The translations under genes and the position numbers were made by a program. Of a stretch of 64,000 bases of DNA, positions 8,914 to 17,896 are shown one piece after another. Numbering within the stretch: position 1 is the first letter of the stretch; each line of letters starts with the position of its first letter. The notes below the pieces were generated by a model, which was not told the origin of the DNA, made no database searches, and was given only the letters and a program-made list of their open reading frames with translations. The DNA comes from UBA2705 sp963977105 (GTDB lineage: Bacteria; Pseudomonadota; Alphaproteobacteria; Micavibrionales; Micavibrionaceae): the NCBI GenBank assembly GCA_963977105.1, contig CAXBNI010000001.1:186001-250000 (forward strand). The letters run 5' to 3'.

Positions 8914-9807
8914 ATGAGTGATAAGATATTAAATCGCCCTGTGCGTAAGGCTGTTTTTCCTGTTGCTGGTTTAGGCACGCGCTTTTTACCCGCAACGAAG
9001 GTTATGCCCAAAGAAATGCTGCCTTTGGTTGATCGCCCGCTGATACAACACGCTTTTGAAGAAGCACGCGAAGCGGGAATTGAAGAGTTTATTTTTGTCA
9101 GTGGCCGTAATAAAGAGATGCTGGAAGAGCATTTTGATTATCAACCAGAATTAATGGAAACCCTTATATCCCGTGGTAAGACCGATATGGTTGACCGCGT
9201 GCGTGATAGTGAAATGCCAGAGGGTAAATTGTTTCTAACTCGTCAGGCGCGCCCATTGGGGCTAGGCCACGCGATTTGGTGTGCGCATAAGCTTGTGGGG
9301 GATGAGCCATTTGCCGTGATGCTTGTTGATGATGTAGTGTTATCAGACACGCCGTGCCTAAAGCAGATGATTGATTGTTATGCCGATGTCGGCGGTAACA
9401 TGGCCGCCGTTATGGATGTGCCGCGCGAACACACCGCAAAATACGGAGTGCTCGACGTAAAAAGCGAAAATGGCCGCCTTGCTGAAATTGCGGGATTGGT
9501 TGAGAAGCCGAAGCCTGAAGATGCGCCATCTACATTGTCGGTGATTGGACGTTATATATTGCAGCCAGAGATCTTTGAATATCTGGCGCAATTCAATAAG
9601 GGCACAGGTAATGAAATTCAGTTAACGGATGCGATTGCTCATCAAATTGGTAAGCAGCCGGTTAACGGTTTTCGTTTTGATGGTAAACGTTATGATTGCG
9701 GCAGTCGTTTAGGGTTTATTGAGGCGAATATTGCCTTTGGTATGCAGGACCCTGAAATTGGCAAAGACGTACAGCGTTTTGTCAAAAGCTATGCGGACAA
9801 GCTGTAA
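8914..9807 (+). CDS. galU: UTP-glucose-1-phosphate uridylyltransferase
   Basis: The enzyme makes UDP-glucose from UTP and glucose 1-phosphate for envelope polysaccharides. At 297 residues it has the standard GalU length. The nucleotide-binding signature is intact at the N-terminus (PVAGLGTRFLPATKVMPKEM, residues 17-36), as are the VEKPKPEDAPS segment and the G-x-R-Y-I-L and GNEIQLTDAI segments. It sits between the membrane DnaJ gene (12 bases upstream) and a phosphomannomutase/phosphoglucomutase gene (29 bases downstream); the latter can supply its substrate, so the pair forms a sensible sugar-nucleotide operon. Confidence 0.97.
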   Translation: MSDKILNRPVRKAVFPVAGLGTRFLPATKVMPKEMLPLVDRPLIQHAFEEAREAGIEEFIFVSGRNKEMLEEHFDYQPELMETLISRGKTDMVDRVRDSEMPEGKLFLTRQARPLGLGHAIWCAHKLVGDEPFAVMLVDDVVLSDTPCLKQMIDCYADVGGNMAAVMDVPREHTAKYGVLDVKSENGRLAEIAGLVEKPKPEDAPSTLSVIGRYILQPEIFEYLAQFNKGTGNEIQLTDAIAHQIGKQPVNGFRFDGKRYDCGSRLGFIEANIAFGMQDPEIGKDVQRFVKSYADKL

Positions 9808-9836
9808 TCATACGAAATAACAAGCAGAGTAAAATA

Positions 9837-11288
9837 ATGAGTAATCTGGCGATGAAAAAAGAGAGCATTGGAAGCGTTAATATGAATGAAGGCCATAAGT
9901 TTGACCCTATAGTGCTGCGTGAATATGACGTTCGCGGTATTGTGAATGAAAATATTGACGAAAACGATGCCTATGCCATTGGTCGCGCCTTGGGCACGAC
10001 AATATCCCGCGCAGGGGGCAGCCGCGTTGCGGTTGGCCGCGATGGCCGTGATAGCTCCCCTGATTTAGCAGAAGCGGTGATGCGTGGCTTGGTTGATTGT
10101 GGTTTAATTGTGATGAATATCGGTGTTGGTCCGTCTCCAATGTTATATTTCACAGTGCATGACCGTATGCTTGATGGCGGGGTTGTTGTGACAGGCTCAC
10201 ATAATCCATCGCAATATAATGGCTTTAAAATGATGGATCAAGAAGGGTCTGTTTTTGGCGAGAAGGTTCAAGAATTAGGTCGCATTGCAGCCGAAGGTGA
10301 TTATGTTTCAGGCGAAGGTGAAATTCGCGCTTTAGATGTCTGTGACACTTATGTATCACGCCTTATCCGTGATTTAGATATTGCTGCGGGCCGCCCGCTT
10401 AAAGTCGCATGGGATTGTGGAAACGGCGCGGCAGGCGCAGTTATTCATGGTTTTGTTGCGCAACTCCCAGGCGAAAATGTGTTGTTGTTTGATGAAGTTG
10501 ACGGGCGTTTTCCTAATCATCACCCTGACCCAACAGTTGATGCGAATTTAAAGGATTTGCGTCAAGCCGTTTTGGAACAAAACTGTGACCTTGGCATTGC
10601 TTTTGATGGTGATGCTGACCGTATCGGCGTCGTCGATAATAAAGGTAAAATTATACGCTGCGATACGCTGATTGCACTTTATGCCGCAGATGTCCTGAAA
10701 GATAATCCGGGCGCGCCGATTATTGGTGACATTAAATGTTCACAGGCGATGTTCGATGAGATTACGCGTCTTGGCGGTAAAGCTGAAATGTGGAAAACAG
10801 GCCATTCACTGATTAAGTCACGAATGAAAGAAATGTCGGCTCCGCTTGCAGGTGAGCTGAGTGGTCATATATTCTTCGCAGATCGCTATTACGGTTTTGA
10901 TGACGCTTTATATTGCGCGGTACGTTTGTTGAACATTGTCGCGAATACCGAAGGCGGTAAGACATTAAATGAATTACTCGCAGATTTTCCTGAGCTATAT
11001 AACACGCCGGAAATTCGTTTCGAAGTTGATGAATCGCAAAAGTTTGAGATTGTTGAGAAAGTCCTGGCATCACTACGCGCGCAAGCCAAAGATGATGAAA
11101 ACCTCAATGTTTCGGATACAGATGGCGTGCGCGTTGTGACACCAAAAGGTTGGTGGTTGCTACGTGCGTCCAACACGCAGAACGCACTAACTGCACGGGT
11201 TGAAGCCTCTCGCAAAACATATCTGGAAGAAATGAAAGAAATGCTTTCTGCAGAGCTTGAAAAGTTAGGTATTGTTATCCCGTTTTAA
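9837..11288 (+). CDS. Phosphomannomutase/phosphoglucomutase
   Basis: A cytoplasmic enzyme of 483 residues from the alpha-D-phosphohexomutase family (AlgC/PMM-PGM type) that interconverts hexose 6- and 1-phosphates. All four family signatures are visible: the phosphoserine loop TGSHNP, the magnesium loop DGDADRIG, the sugar-binding loop GELSGHIFF and the phosphate-binding RASNTQNALTAR near the C-terminus. It is directly downstream of galU, consistent with feeding UDP-glucose or GDP-mannose synthesis for exopolysaccharide or LPS. The first 20 residues are an extension; a second ATG at 9882 is a possible alternative start. Confidence 0.94.
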   Translation: MSNLAMKKESIGSVNMNEGHKFDPIVLREYDVRGIVNENIDENDAYAIGRALGTTISRAGGSRVAVGRDGRDSSPDLAEAVMRGLVDCGLIVMNIGVGPSPMLYFTVHDRMLDGGVVVTGSHNPSQYNGFKMMDQEGSVFGEKVQELGRIAAEGDYVSGEGEIRALDVCDTYVSRLIRDLDIAAGRPLKVAWDCGNGAAGAVIHGFVAQLPGENVLLFDEVDGRFPNHHPDPTVDANLKDLRQAVLEQNCDLGIAFDGDADRIGVVDNKGKIIRCDTLIALYAADVLKDNPGAPIIGDIKCSQAMFDEITRLGGKAEMWKTGHSLIKSRMKEMSAPLAGELSGHIFFADRYYGFDDALYCAVRLLNIVANTEGGKTLNELLADFPELYNTPEIRFEVDESQKFEIVEKVLASLRAQAKDDENLNVSDTDGVRVVTPKGWWLLRASNTQNALTARVEASRKTYLEEMKEMLSAELEKLGIVIPF

Positions 11289-11334
11289 TGCGGTAAACTA
11301 TTGTGACTTATTGGTGAGTTATTAGGAGAGTATT

Positions 11335-11988
11335 ATGAGCGATAAAAAAGCACCTGTTCTGGATGCGTCTGTCATGGAAATGTTGGCATCACGGATTTGC
11401 CACGATTTAATCAGCCCCGTGGGTGCGATTAATAACGGCGTTGAGTTTCTTGAAGATATGGGCGCAGATTCCCTTGATGATGCGTTAGAGTTAATCAAGC
11501 ACAGTGCACAGCAAGCGGCCGCGCGTTTACAGGCGTTTCGTTTGGCTTATGGCGCGGGCGGCCGTGATACGTCTATGGAGCCGAAAGATGTTCAAGAAAT
11601 TATGGGCAATTTATTGCGCGGCGAAGGCAAAATTCGCCAAGCATGGGACCCTCATGCCGATTTAGGATTTCACAAAAATCCGCCTGCTTTCTGTAAGATG
11701 TTGATGGCTGCACTGATGCTGGCACAAGAGTGCCTGCCTAAAGGCGGATTTATCTTTGTGGACCCGATTGAAGGCGGCGAAGGCACTGTCGTTGTTGCTG
11801 AAGGTGAAGGGGCGATCCTGCGTGATGGCGTAATTGACGCTCTGCGTGGTGACCTTGATGTTGAGGACATAGATCCGCGCTTGGTTCATCCTTACGCATT
11901 GTCTGCTTTGGCAGCCTATTATGGTTTTGTTCTTAACGCCAAAGTTGTCGAAGAGAAAAAGCGTGTAGAGATCACATTGACTACTTGA
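11335..11988 (+). CDS. chpT: Histidine phosphotransferase, ChpT type
   Basis: This is a 217-residue cytoplasmic phosphotransfer protein related to sensor kinase cores. Residue His23 in the CHDLISPVGAI helix matches the phosphorylated histidine of Caulobacter ChpT, and the C-terminal half has a degenerate ATPase-like fold without ATP-binding boxes, as in that family. In alphaproteobacteria ChpT carries phosphate from CckA to CtrA and CpdR. A ribosome site (TAGGAGAG) precedes the ATG. It stands 46 bases after the phosphomannomutase gene and is followed by a terminator-like hairpin and then cheA. A role in the CtrA relay is inferred from family; no ctrA or cckA is present in this window. Confidence 0.88.
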   Translation: MSDKKAPVLDASVMEMLASRICHDLISPVGAINNGVEFLEDMGADSLDDALELIKHSAQQAAARLQAFRLAYGAGGRDTSMEPKDVQEIMGNLLRGEGKIRQAWDPHADLGFHKNPPAFCKMLMAALMLAQECLPKGGFIFVDPIEGGEGTVVVAEGEGAILRDGVIDALRGDLDVEDIDPRLVHPYALSALAAYYGFVLNAKVVEEKKRVEITLTT

Positions 11989-12041
11989 GTATTCCATAGC
12001 TTAACTTGGCACATAAACGTTGCTGGGGCTTTGTTTTTAGA

Positions 12042-12077
12042 GGGGGGGAGCTTTGAGCTCCGCCCTTTGTTTTTTTA
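12042..12077 (+). terminator. Rho-independent terminator after chpT
   Basis: A G-rich arm ending GGAGCT pairs with AGCTCCGCCC, followed by a T-rich tract, 55-90 bases after the chpT stop. It suggests that chpT and the downstream cheA are separate transcription units. Confidence 0.6.
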
Positions 12078-12252
12078 CGATGAAAGAAACGCGATTCCTT
12101 TCATTGTAACGTGTGGTATATTTAATAAGTTGAAGTAACATATCCTTAATCTTTTTTCTGCATGATCAAAACTATGTTTATTAATTTTTTTAAGCAATTA
12201 TTCATGCACAAAAATCTATATACAGGAACGGCAGTCGTCGGAGGCGACCATT

Positions 12253-13476
12253 ATGGATGAACTAATCGGCGAATTCATCTCAGAAACGAATGAAAACCTC
12301 GAGGCGCTCGATGTTTATCTGGTTAACTTAGAAAAAAATCCGAATGACCGCGACCTATTATCGAAAATATTTAGGCTGATGCACACCATTAAGGGGACTT
12401 GCGGTTTTCTAAGCCTGCCCCGTTTAGAAAAATTAGCACATCATGCCGAAAACGTTCTGGGGTGTTTTCGTGATGGGGATTTAGACGTTACGCCCTCTAC
12501 TGTGACGTTGATTTTTGAATCGATTGATAGTGTACGCTATATTCTTGGCGCCATTGAAAAAAATGGCGTTGAGCCTGATGGGGATGATAGCGCTATTATT
12601 TTGCGTCTAGATGCCATGTATGAAGGCTTTGATGTGCACTCAACGGCAATTGAGCTGACCCCTGAACGCGTTTCAACGCGCAGTGCGGCGATGACTATTG
12701 CACCGCAGTCTTTACGCGTAAATGTCGAAGTTTTAGAAGGTCTGATGACAATGGTTACAGAGCTTGCATCAACGCGAGATGAATTGATGCAAGTTGCGCA
12801 GCGGCAAAAAGACAGTGATTTTGCGGCACCGTTACAGCGTTTAAATCACATAGTGTCAGGGCTGCAAGATGGCGTAATGAAGACACGTATGCAGCCTATT
12901 GGTAAAGCATGGGCAAAGTTACCGCGAATTGTTAGGGATATGAGTTTAGGTCTTGGTAAGAAAGTTGAACTTGAAATGAAGGGGCAAGATACAGAACTTG
13001 ACCGCCAAGTTCTGGAGATGATTAAAGCTCCTCTGACCCATATGGTACGTAACTCTGCTGATCACGGCATTGAAAAACCTGCTGAGCGCGCTGCTGTGGG
13101 TAAACAACTGACAGGGCGAATTGTCCTTGATGCATACCATGAAGGAGATCACATTGTTATTGAAATATCAGATGATGGTAAAGGTCTGTCAATGCAGAAA
13201 ATTATTGATAAGGCTGTGGCGAGTGGCCTCGTAATTGCCGCAGAGGTTAAAGACTTAACGACGCAGCAGATTCAGCAGTTTATCTTTAACGCAGGGTTTT
13301 CAACCGCAGAGAAAGTCACCGCGGTTTCTGGACGGGGCGTTGGTATGGATGTTGTCCGGACGAATATTGAAAAAATTGGAGGCTCGATTGAGCTTACGTC
13401 TGTTGAGGGCAAGGGGGCAACATTCGTTGTTAAAATACCGATGAGGTTGGCAGGCTGCCTTGATGTCAATTCATAA
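12253..13476 (+). CDS. cheA: CheA-type histidine kinase lacking the CheW-like P5 domain
   Basis: The protein has 407 residues; usual CheA is 650-750. Present are the P1 phosphotransfer domain with phosphorylatable His44 (LMHTIKGTCGF), a short linker where P2 would be, the P3 dimerisation helices (about 150-215), and a complete P4 ATPase domain with N box (HMVRNSADHG, 263-272), DDGKG (307-311) and GRGVGMDVV (360-368). The protein stops seven residues after the end of P4, so the P5 domain that binds CheW and receptors is missing. The 85 bases before cheY show no trace of it. ATP hydrolysis and P1 phosphorylation should still be possible, but not classical receptor coupling. Confidence 0.9.
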   Translation: MDELIGEFISETNENLEALDVYLVNLEKNPNDRDLLSKIFRLMHTIKGTCGFLSLPRLEKLAHHAENVLGCFRDGDLDVTPSTVTLIFESIDSVRYILGAIEKNGVEPDGDDSAIILRLDAMYEGFDVHSTAIELTPERVSTRSAAMTIAPQSLRVNVEVLEGLMTMVTELASTRDELMQVAQRQKDSDFAAPLQRLNHIVSGLQDGVMKTRMQPIGKAWAKLPRIVRDMSLGLGKKVELEMKGQDTELDRQVLEMIKAPLTHMVRNSADHGIEKPAERAAVGKQLTGRIVLDAYHEGDHIVIEISDDGKGLSMQKIIDKAVASGLVIAAEVKDLTTQQIQQFIFNAGFSTAEKVTAVSGRGVGMDVVRTNIEKIGGSIELTSVEGKGATFVVKIPMRLAGCLDVNS

Positions 13477-13561
13477 AAACGGGCCATGTAAACTGTTTCT
13501 AATTCATCGCCATTAGTATATAGTTTCATAAGAAATTTGATCTGTAATTTGGAGTTATAAT

Positions 13562-13927
13562 ATGAAGACATGCTTAGTCGTGGATGATTCAAGGGTTGTT
13601 CGTAAAGTCTCTCGCAGAATTGTGGAAGATTTGGGGCTTAAGTGCGAGGAAGCTAAAGATGGCCTAGACGCTTATGAACAATGTCAGAAGGTTATGCCTG
13701 ATTCCATATTACTTGATTGGAACATGCCTGTAATGAGTGGTATTGAGTTCCTTGAAAAATTACGGATGCTTGAAAATGGCGATGTTCCTCGAGTGGTCTT
13801 TTGCACTACGGAAAATAATATGAAGGATGTTCAGCGTGCTCTAGAAGCGGGCGCAAATGAATATATTATGAAGCCATTTGATAGCGATATTATTGAGATA
13901 AAATTTAAGCAGATCGGCCTACTTTAA
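13562..13927 (+). CDS. cheY: CheY-like single-domain response regulator
   Basis: A 121-residue receiver domain with all conserved residues: acidic pair Asp8/Asp9, phosphoacceptor Asp52 (LLDWNMPVMSG), Thr82/Thr83 and Lys104 (YIMKPFD). There is no output domain. The C-terminal IKFKQIGLL matches the CheY of alphaproteobacterial che operons, which usually lie between cheW and cheB. A ribosome site (TTGGAG) is well placed. It is the natural partner of the short CheA encoded 85 bases upstream and would carry its phosphate to the flagellar motor or another target. Confidence 0.93.
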   Translation: MKTCLVVDDSRVVRKVSRRIVEDLGLKCEEAKDGLDAYEQCQKVMPDSILLDWNMPVMSGIEFLEKLRMLENGDVPRVVFCTTENNMKDVQRALEAGANEYIMKPFDSDIIEIKFKQIGLL

Positions 13928-14109
13928 TACAGGGCGGCTGTTTCTGTTTATAGTGAACTGTTGAGCACAGCAGATAAGAAGATAAATGTCTGTTAGGGGA
14001 TGCCCTGCAGTATAGCGAGTTAAGGTATTTGTATGGAAGTACTTCCCTTGGTTCAAATTGATAGTTATATTAGTCAATATAATATTTTAAGGGTAGCGTA
14101 AGAGCAAAA

Positions 14110-14943
14110 ATGAAAATTGCAGACTTTGATTTATATAAGGATCTTTTATACGAAAAATCAGGCTTAGATATAACGCCGGATCAATCGTATCTACTGGATT
14201 CACGTTTAACACCAATTGCGCGGAAATGGGGTTACACATCACTTGACACGATGAGTGTCAGTTTGCGTGCGCTGCCTGAACCCGAGCTAGTGAATGAAAT
14301 AGTGGATGCGATGACAACGAAGGAAACATCGTTTTACCGTGACCTTCTTCCTTTTGAAAACTTTGAAAAAGTTGCATTGCGTTATTTAACTGAAAACAGG
14401 AAACGCGGAAAGCCGCTACGTATTTGGTGCGCGGCGTGTTCAACGGGGCAGGAAGCATATTCGATTGCGATGACCCTCAAAGAAAATCAGGCATTATTTA
14501 AAGGGCGTCGCATTGAAATTATTGCGACCGATATTTCAGAACGTGCTTTAGCGTCAGCGCAGCAAGGGTTGTACTCACAATTCGAAGTGCAGCGTGGTTT
14601 GCCGGCGACAAAACTTGTAAAATTCTTCAGCCAATTAGATGAGAAATGGCTAGTGAATGATGAAATTAAAGCCATGATTACTTTTCAGAAGTTTAATTTA
14701 CTTGACCCTATGGATTCCCTTGGCACGTTTGATGCGGTTTTCTGCCGTAACGTTTTACTTGGCTTTGATAAGTCGACGAAAACGAGAGTTCTAGAGAATC
14801 TTGCAAAGCAATTGGCTGGTGATGGCTATTTGTTTATAGGAGAAGGCGAAACCGTATCAGAGGCAAGTGATGCGTTTTCTGAGGTTAAAGATGTAAGCGG
14901 CCTATATGCCCAGTCTGGGCAGCACGACACAGCAACAAAATAG
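14110..14943 (+). CDS. cheR: CheR-type protein-glutamate O-methyltransferase
   Basis: A 277-residue S-adenosylmethionine-dependent enzyme that methylates glutamates of chemoreceptors. The N-terminal helical domain (1-80) with TTKETSFYRD precedes the methyltransferase domain with the SAM motif IWCAACSTGQEAYS, the acidic IIATDIS strand, and CRNVLLGFD in place of the usual CRNVLIYFD. The opposing methylesterase cheB, normally next to cheR, is absent, and 182 bases without a gene separate cheR from cheY. With neither cheW nor a receptor in view, the adaptation circuit is incomplete here; the missing parts may be elsewhere. Confidence 0.93.
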   Translation: MKIADFDLYKDLLYEKSGLDITPDQSYLLDSRLTPIARKWGYTSLDTMSVSLRALPEPELVNEIVDAMTTKETSFYRDLLPFENFEKVALRYLTENRKRGKPLRIWCAACSTGQEAYSIAMTLKENQALFKGRRIEIIATDISERALASAQQGLYSQFEVQRGLPATKLVKFFSQLDEKWLVNDEIKAMITFQKFNLLDPMDSLGTFDAVFCRNVLLGFDKSTKTRVLENLAKQLAGDGYLFIGEGETVSEASDAFSEVKDVSGLYAQSGQHDTATK

Positions 14944-15001
14944 TCGTCAGTTCCTAATGTTGGTCTGCTAATAAATTTTCTTAAAATTAAGGGTACTCGT
15001 C

Positions 15002-16618
15002 ATGACACATCGTGATCAAGATACGATAATAAAAGACCCCGGTTCAGTACGTATTCGACGCGCTTTGATATCTGTTGCCAATAAAACAGGTATTGATGAA
15101 TTGGCTACAGCCTTGGTTAAAAATGATATTGACATCATTGCGACCCAAGGCACGTATGAGTATTTAAAAAGCAAAGAATTTCCATGTGAAGAGATTTCGG
15201 ATTTCACGGGGATGCCTGAATTAATGGAAGGCCGAGTGAAGACGTTGCATCCTAAAATTCACGGCGGCATATTGGCGCAGCGTGATAAAAACTCTCATCT
15301 ATATGCGTTAAAGTCACATGACATTAAACAGATAGACCTTGTGGTCGTTAACTTATATCCGTTTAGTGATGTAATAGCGGAGAGTGATGACGAAGAAAAA
15401 TGTCTGGATAACATAGATATTGGCGGTCTCGCGATGATACGTTCTGGGGCAAAAAACTATAAATATGTGAGCGTATTAACAGATCCAAAAGATTACCCGC
15501 TTGTGTTGAAAGATTTAGATTTACATGAAGGTATGGTGACAAAGTCAGTGCGCAAGCGCTTGGCGGCTAATGCGTTCTCGTTAACCGCGACATATGATGC
15601 CAATATTTCGGGCTGGTTTATGGGCGCGAGTACTGATGGTGATTTCCCTGCGCGTTACAGCCTGTCTGGCTCATTGGACAAGGTGCTGCGTTACGGTGAA
15701 AATCCGCAGCAAAAAGCTGCGCTTTATAATAGTGGCAATAAGGCCGCGGGCATTGTAAACGGCAAACAATTACAAGGCCGGGCATTGTCGTATAATAATA
15801 TATTAGACGCTGAATCTGCATATAAAATTGTATCTAGTTTCGACCTGCCATGCGTAACAATTGTTAAGCACACAAACCCCTGTGGCGTCGCTTGCGGCGT
15901 GAATGCACTAGAGGCTTATAATAACGCATTAATATATGATCCACGCAGTGCTTTTGGTGGGTGCGTCGCATTAAATCTGCCGCTTGACCTTGAAACGGCG
16001 CGCCAGATTATGCAGACTTTTACTGAGATTATTATTGCGCCGTCATTTGAAAGTGACGCGATTGATTTTCTTGCGACCCATGAAAAGCTAAGCGTTATCG
16101 CAACCGGCGAAATGAGCAAAGACGCCGCGCAGGGAATGCTGGTACGAAGTCTATCGGGCGGTTTCCTTGTGCAGCAAAGCGACGATATTTTTATCACCGC
16201 AGATGATATTGAAATTGTCACCGAACGCGGCCCGACCGAGCGCGAACTAGAAGATTTAATCTTTGCGTTTAATGTCTGTAAATTCGTCAGCTCAAACGCG
16301 ATTGTTTATGCGAAAAACAAACAGACATTAGGCATTGGCGCTGGCCAGACGAGCCGTATTGACGCTGCGCGGATTGCTGCAGAAAAAGCGCAGAATATTT
16401 CGGTGGAGCTTGAGTTGGAACATTCTATTTTGAAAAACTCTGTTGTCGCATCAGATGGCTTTTTTCCGTTTGCAGATAGCTTGATAGCTGCGGCGGATGC
16501 AGGGGTGACGGCAGTAATACAGCCCGGTGGCTCTATGCGTGATGACGAAGTTATTGGTGCGGCAGATGACCGCGCCATTGCAATGGTCTTTACAAAGACA
16601 CGTCATTTCAGGCATTAA
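15002..16618 (+). CDS. purH: Bifunctional AICAR transformylase / IMP cyclohydrolase
   Basis: This enzyme catalyses the last two steps of purine synthesis, formylating AICAR and closing the ring to IMP. At 538 residues it has the full two-domain form. The N-terminal MGS-like cyclohydrolase domain shows ATQGTYEYLK, GRVKTLHPKIHGG and NLYPF. The C-terminal transformylase domain shows RYGENPQQKAALY, the catalytic Lys-His in VKHTNPCGVA and SDGFFPFADS. About 16 residues precede the usual family start. A ribosome site (TTAAGGG) precedes the ATG. It is placed after cheR on the same strand but with its own leader. Confidence 0.97.
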   Translation: MTHRDQDTIIKDPGSVRIRRALISVANKTGIDELATALVKNDIDIIATQGTYEYLKSKEFPCEEISDFTGMPELMEGRVKTLHPKIHGGILAQRDKNSHLYALKSHDIKQIDLVVVNLYPFSDVIAESDDEEKCLDNIDIGGLAMIRSGAKNYKYVSVLTDPKDYPLVLKDLDLHEGMVTKSVRKRLAANAFSLTATYDANISGWFMGASTDGDFPARYSLSGSLDKVLRYGENPQQKAALYNSGNKAAGIVNGKQLQGRALSYNNILDAESAYKIVSSFDLPCVTIVKHTNPCGVACGVNALEAYNNALIYDPRSAFGGCVALNLPLDLETARQIMQTFTEIIIAPSFESDAIDFLATHEKLSVIATGEMSKDAAQGMLVRSLSGGFLVQQSDDIFITADDIEIVTERGPTERELEDLIFAFNVCKFVSSNAIVYAKNKQTLGIGAGQTSRIDAARIAAEKAQNISVELELEHSILKNSVVASDGFFPFADSLIAAADAGVTAVIQPGGSMRDDEVIGAADDRAIAMVFTKTRHFRH

Positions 16619-16674
16619 TAGCCTATTGGTTTGATGGTGAGCCAATTTATCTACACGCTTAAATATGGTGAGGC

Positions 16675-17325
16675 ATGTCCCAAGTGATTATTGAGGAAGA
16701 AAAACCGCGCGGTTTATCGCAGCTATTGATTGATTTTGAAGCGGCGTTGATCAATGAAACAACAACGGTGCAGGATATCATCACTGCGCTGCATGAACGC
16801 GGTTTTGGGGCGATGTTATTTATCTTTGCATTGCCCGCCGCATTGCCATTACCTGTGCCGCCCGGCATTAATGTTTTAATTGCGCTGCCTTTGATGATTC
16901 TGACGTTTCAGCAAATGATTGGCCGTTCCAAATTATGGCTTCCAGCAAAAATTAAGAAAAAATCATTCAATACAGACAAGTTAAAAGCGATGCTGGCAGG
17001 GGCTGACCCGTGGGTGAAACGCGCAGAAAAAGTCATCGCGCCGCGTCTTGGTTTCATCACACAAGGCGTATTTTCGCGCGTAATTGGCCTTTGTGGTTTT
17101 ATTATGGCGCTGAGTGTAACCGTGCCAATACCTTTATCGAATACTGTACCGAGCTTTGCGATTGCGCTCATGTCTATTGGCGTTTTGATGCGTGATGGCC
17201 TCGCTGTAATGGCGGGCGCGGTTATTGGCCTTGTCTGGGTCGCTGTTTTATATTCATTGTTGATATATTTCGGCCTAGAAGGTGTTGAGATGCTGAAGGA
17301 ATACATTAAATCACTTTTAAGTTAA
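16675..17325 (+). CDS. exoD: ExoD-family inner-membrane protein
   Basis: A 216-residue polytopic membrane protein with the typical ExoD layout: a short cytosolic N-terminus, a conserved hydrophobic stretch rich in Pro and Leu (LPAALPLPVPPGINV), and three more hydrophobic segments in the C-terminal half, including the VPIPLSNTVPSFAIA segment. ExoD was named in Sinorhizobium for a defect in exopolysaccharide and alkali tolerance; its biochemical role remains unclear. It is the first of a series of close-packed plus-strand genes (exoD, dsbB, nitroreductase, glycerate kinase) that look like an operon. Confidence 0.88.
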   Translation: MSQVIIEEEKPRGLSQLLIDFEAALINETTTVQDIITALHERGFGAMLFIFALPAALPLPVPPGINVLIALPLMILTFQQMIGRSKLWLPAKIKKKSFNTDKLKAMLAGADPWVKRAEKVIAPRLGFITQGVFSRVIGLCGFIMALSVTVPIPLSNTVPSFAIALMSIGVLMRDGLAVMAGAVIGLVWVAVLYSLLIYFGLEGVEMLKEYIKSLLS

Positions 17326-17359
17326 GTCGCTGTATCAATTTAATTTATGGAACAAAGTT

Positions 17360-17884
17360 ATGCTGAATAAACAAACCATTGCACGCGTTCTCTCACCGCC
17401 TTTTATTTTTCTCGCTTTAATGCTGTTTTCTATTGCCGCGCTGGCAAGCGCACTGACCGCACAATATGCGTTTGGCCTGCAGCCATGTGAATTATGCGTG
17501 TATCAACGTATTCCGTTTGTGGTCGCGATATTTATTGGTTTATTTGGCTTTTATACGGATCGTAAAAACTTTATCAAGCTGCGTACTGGTGCACTGGGCC
17601 TGCTTGGCCTGACTTTTCTTGCGAATACAGTTATTGCAGGTTTTCATACTGGCGTTGAGCGCAAGTGGTGGAAGGGGCTTGAGGGGTGCTCTGCACCTGA
17701 TATGAGTGGCTCAATGGCAGATATCCTCGCGCGGATTAAAGCAGCGTCGATTGCACGCTGTGATGAAATTCCGTGGGCTGACCCCATTATTGGTTTATCT
17801 ATGGCAAATTATAACGTTATTTTTTGCTTAGGCATTGCAGCATATTGCGCGATTGCCTTTATCAAATCTCTAAAAGCAAAGTAA
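17360..17884 (+). CDS. dsbB: Disulfide bond formation protein DsbB
   Basis: An inner-membrane protein of 174 residues with four transmembrane segments that passes electrons from periplasmic DsbA to quinones. The first periplasmic loop has the CELC pair (Cys43, Cys46). The second has Cys110 (LEGCSAP) and Cys134 (IARCDE), the equivalents of E. coli Cys104/Cys130. The QPCELCVYQR segment is a family hallmark. It lies 34 bases after exoD and 12 bases before the nitroreductase gene. Its partner DsbA is not in the window. Confidence 0.93.
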   Translation: MLNKQTIARVLSPPFIFLALMLFSIAALASALTAQYAFGLQPCELCVYQRIPFVVAIFIGLFGFYTDRKNFIKLRTGALGLLGLTFLANTVIAGFHTGVERKWWKGLEGCSAPDMSGSMADILARIKAASIARCDEIPWADPIIGLSMANYNVIFCLGIAAYCAIAFIKSLKAK

Positions 17885-17896
17885 ACAGGGGCTATT

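Noticed and set aside
12181..12193. CtrA-like site (TTAA...TTAA) upstream of cheA
   Set aside because: The spacing is five bases instead of seven, and AT-rich sequence gives such matches by chance.
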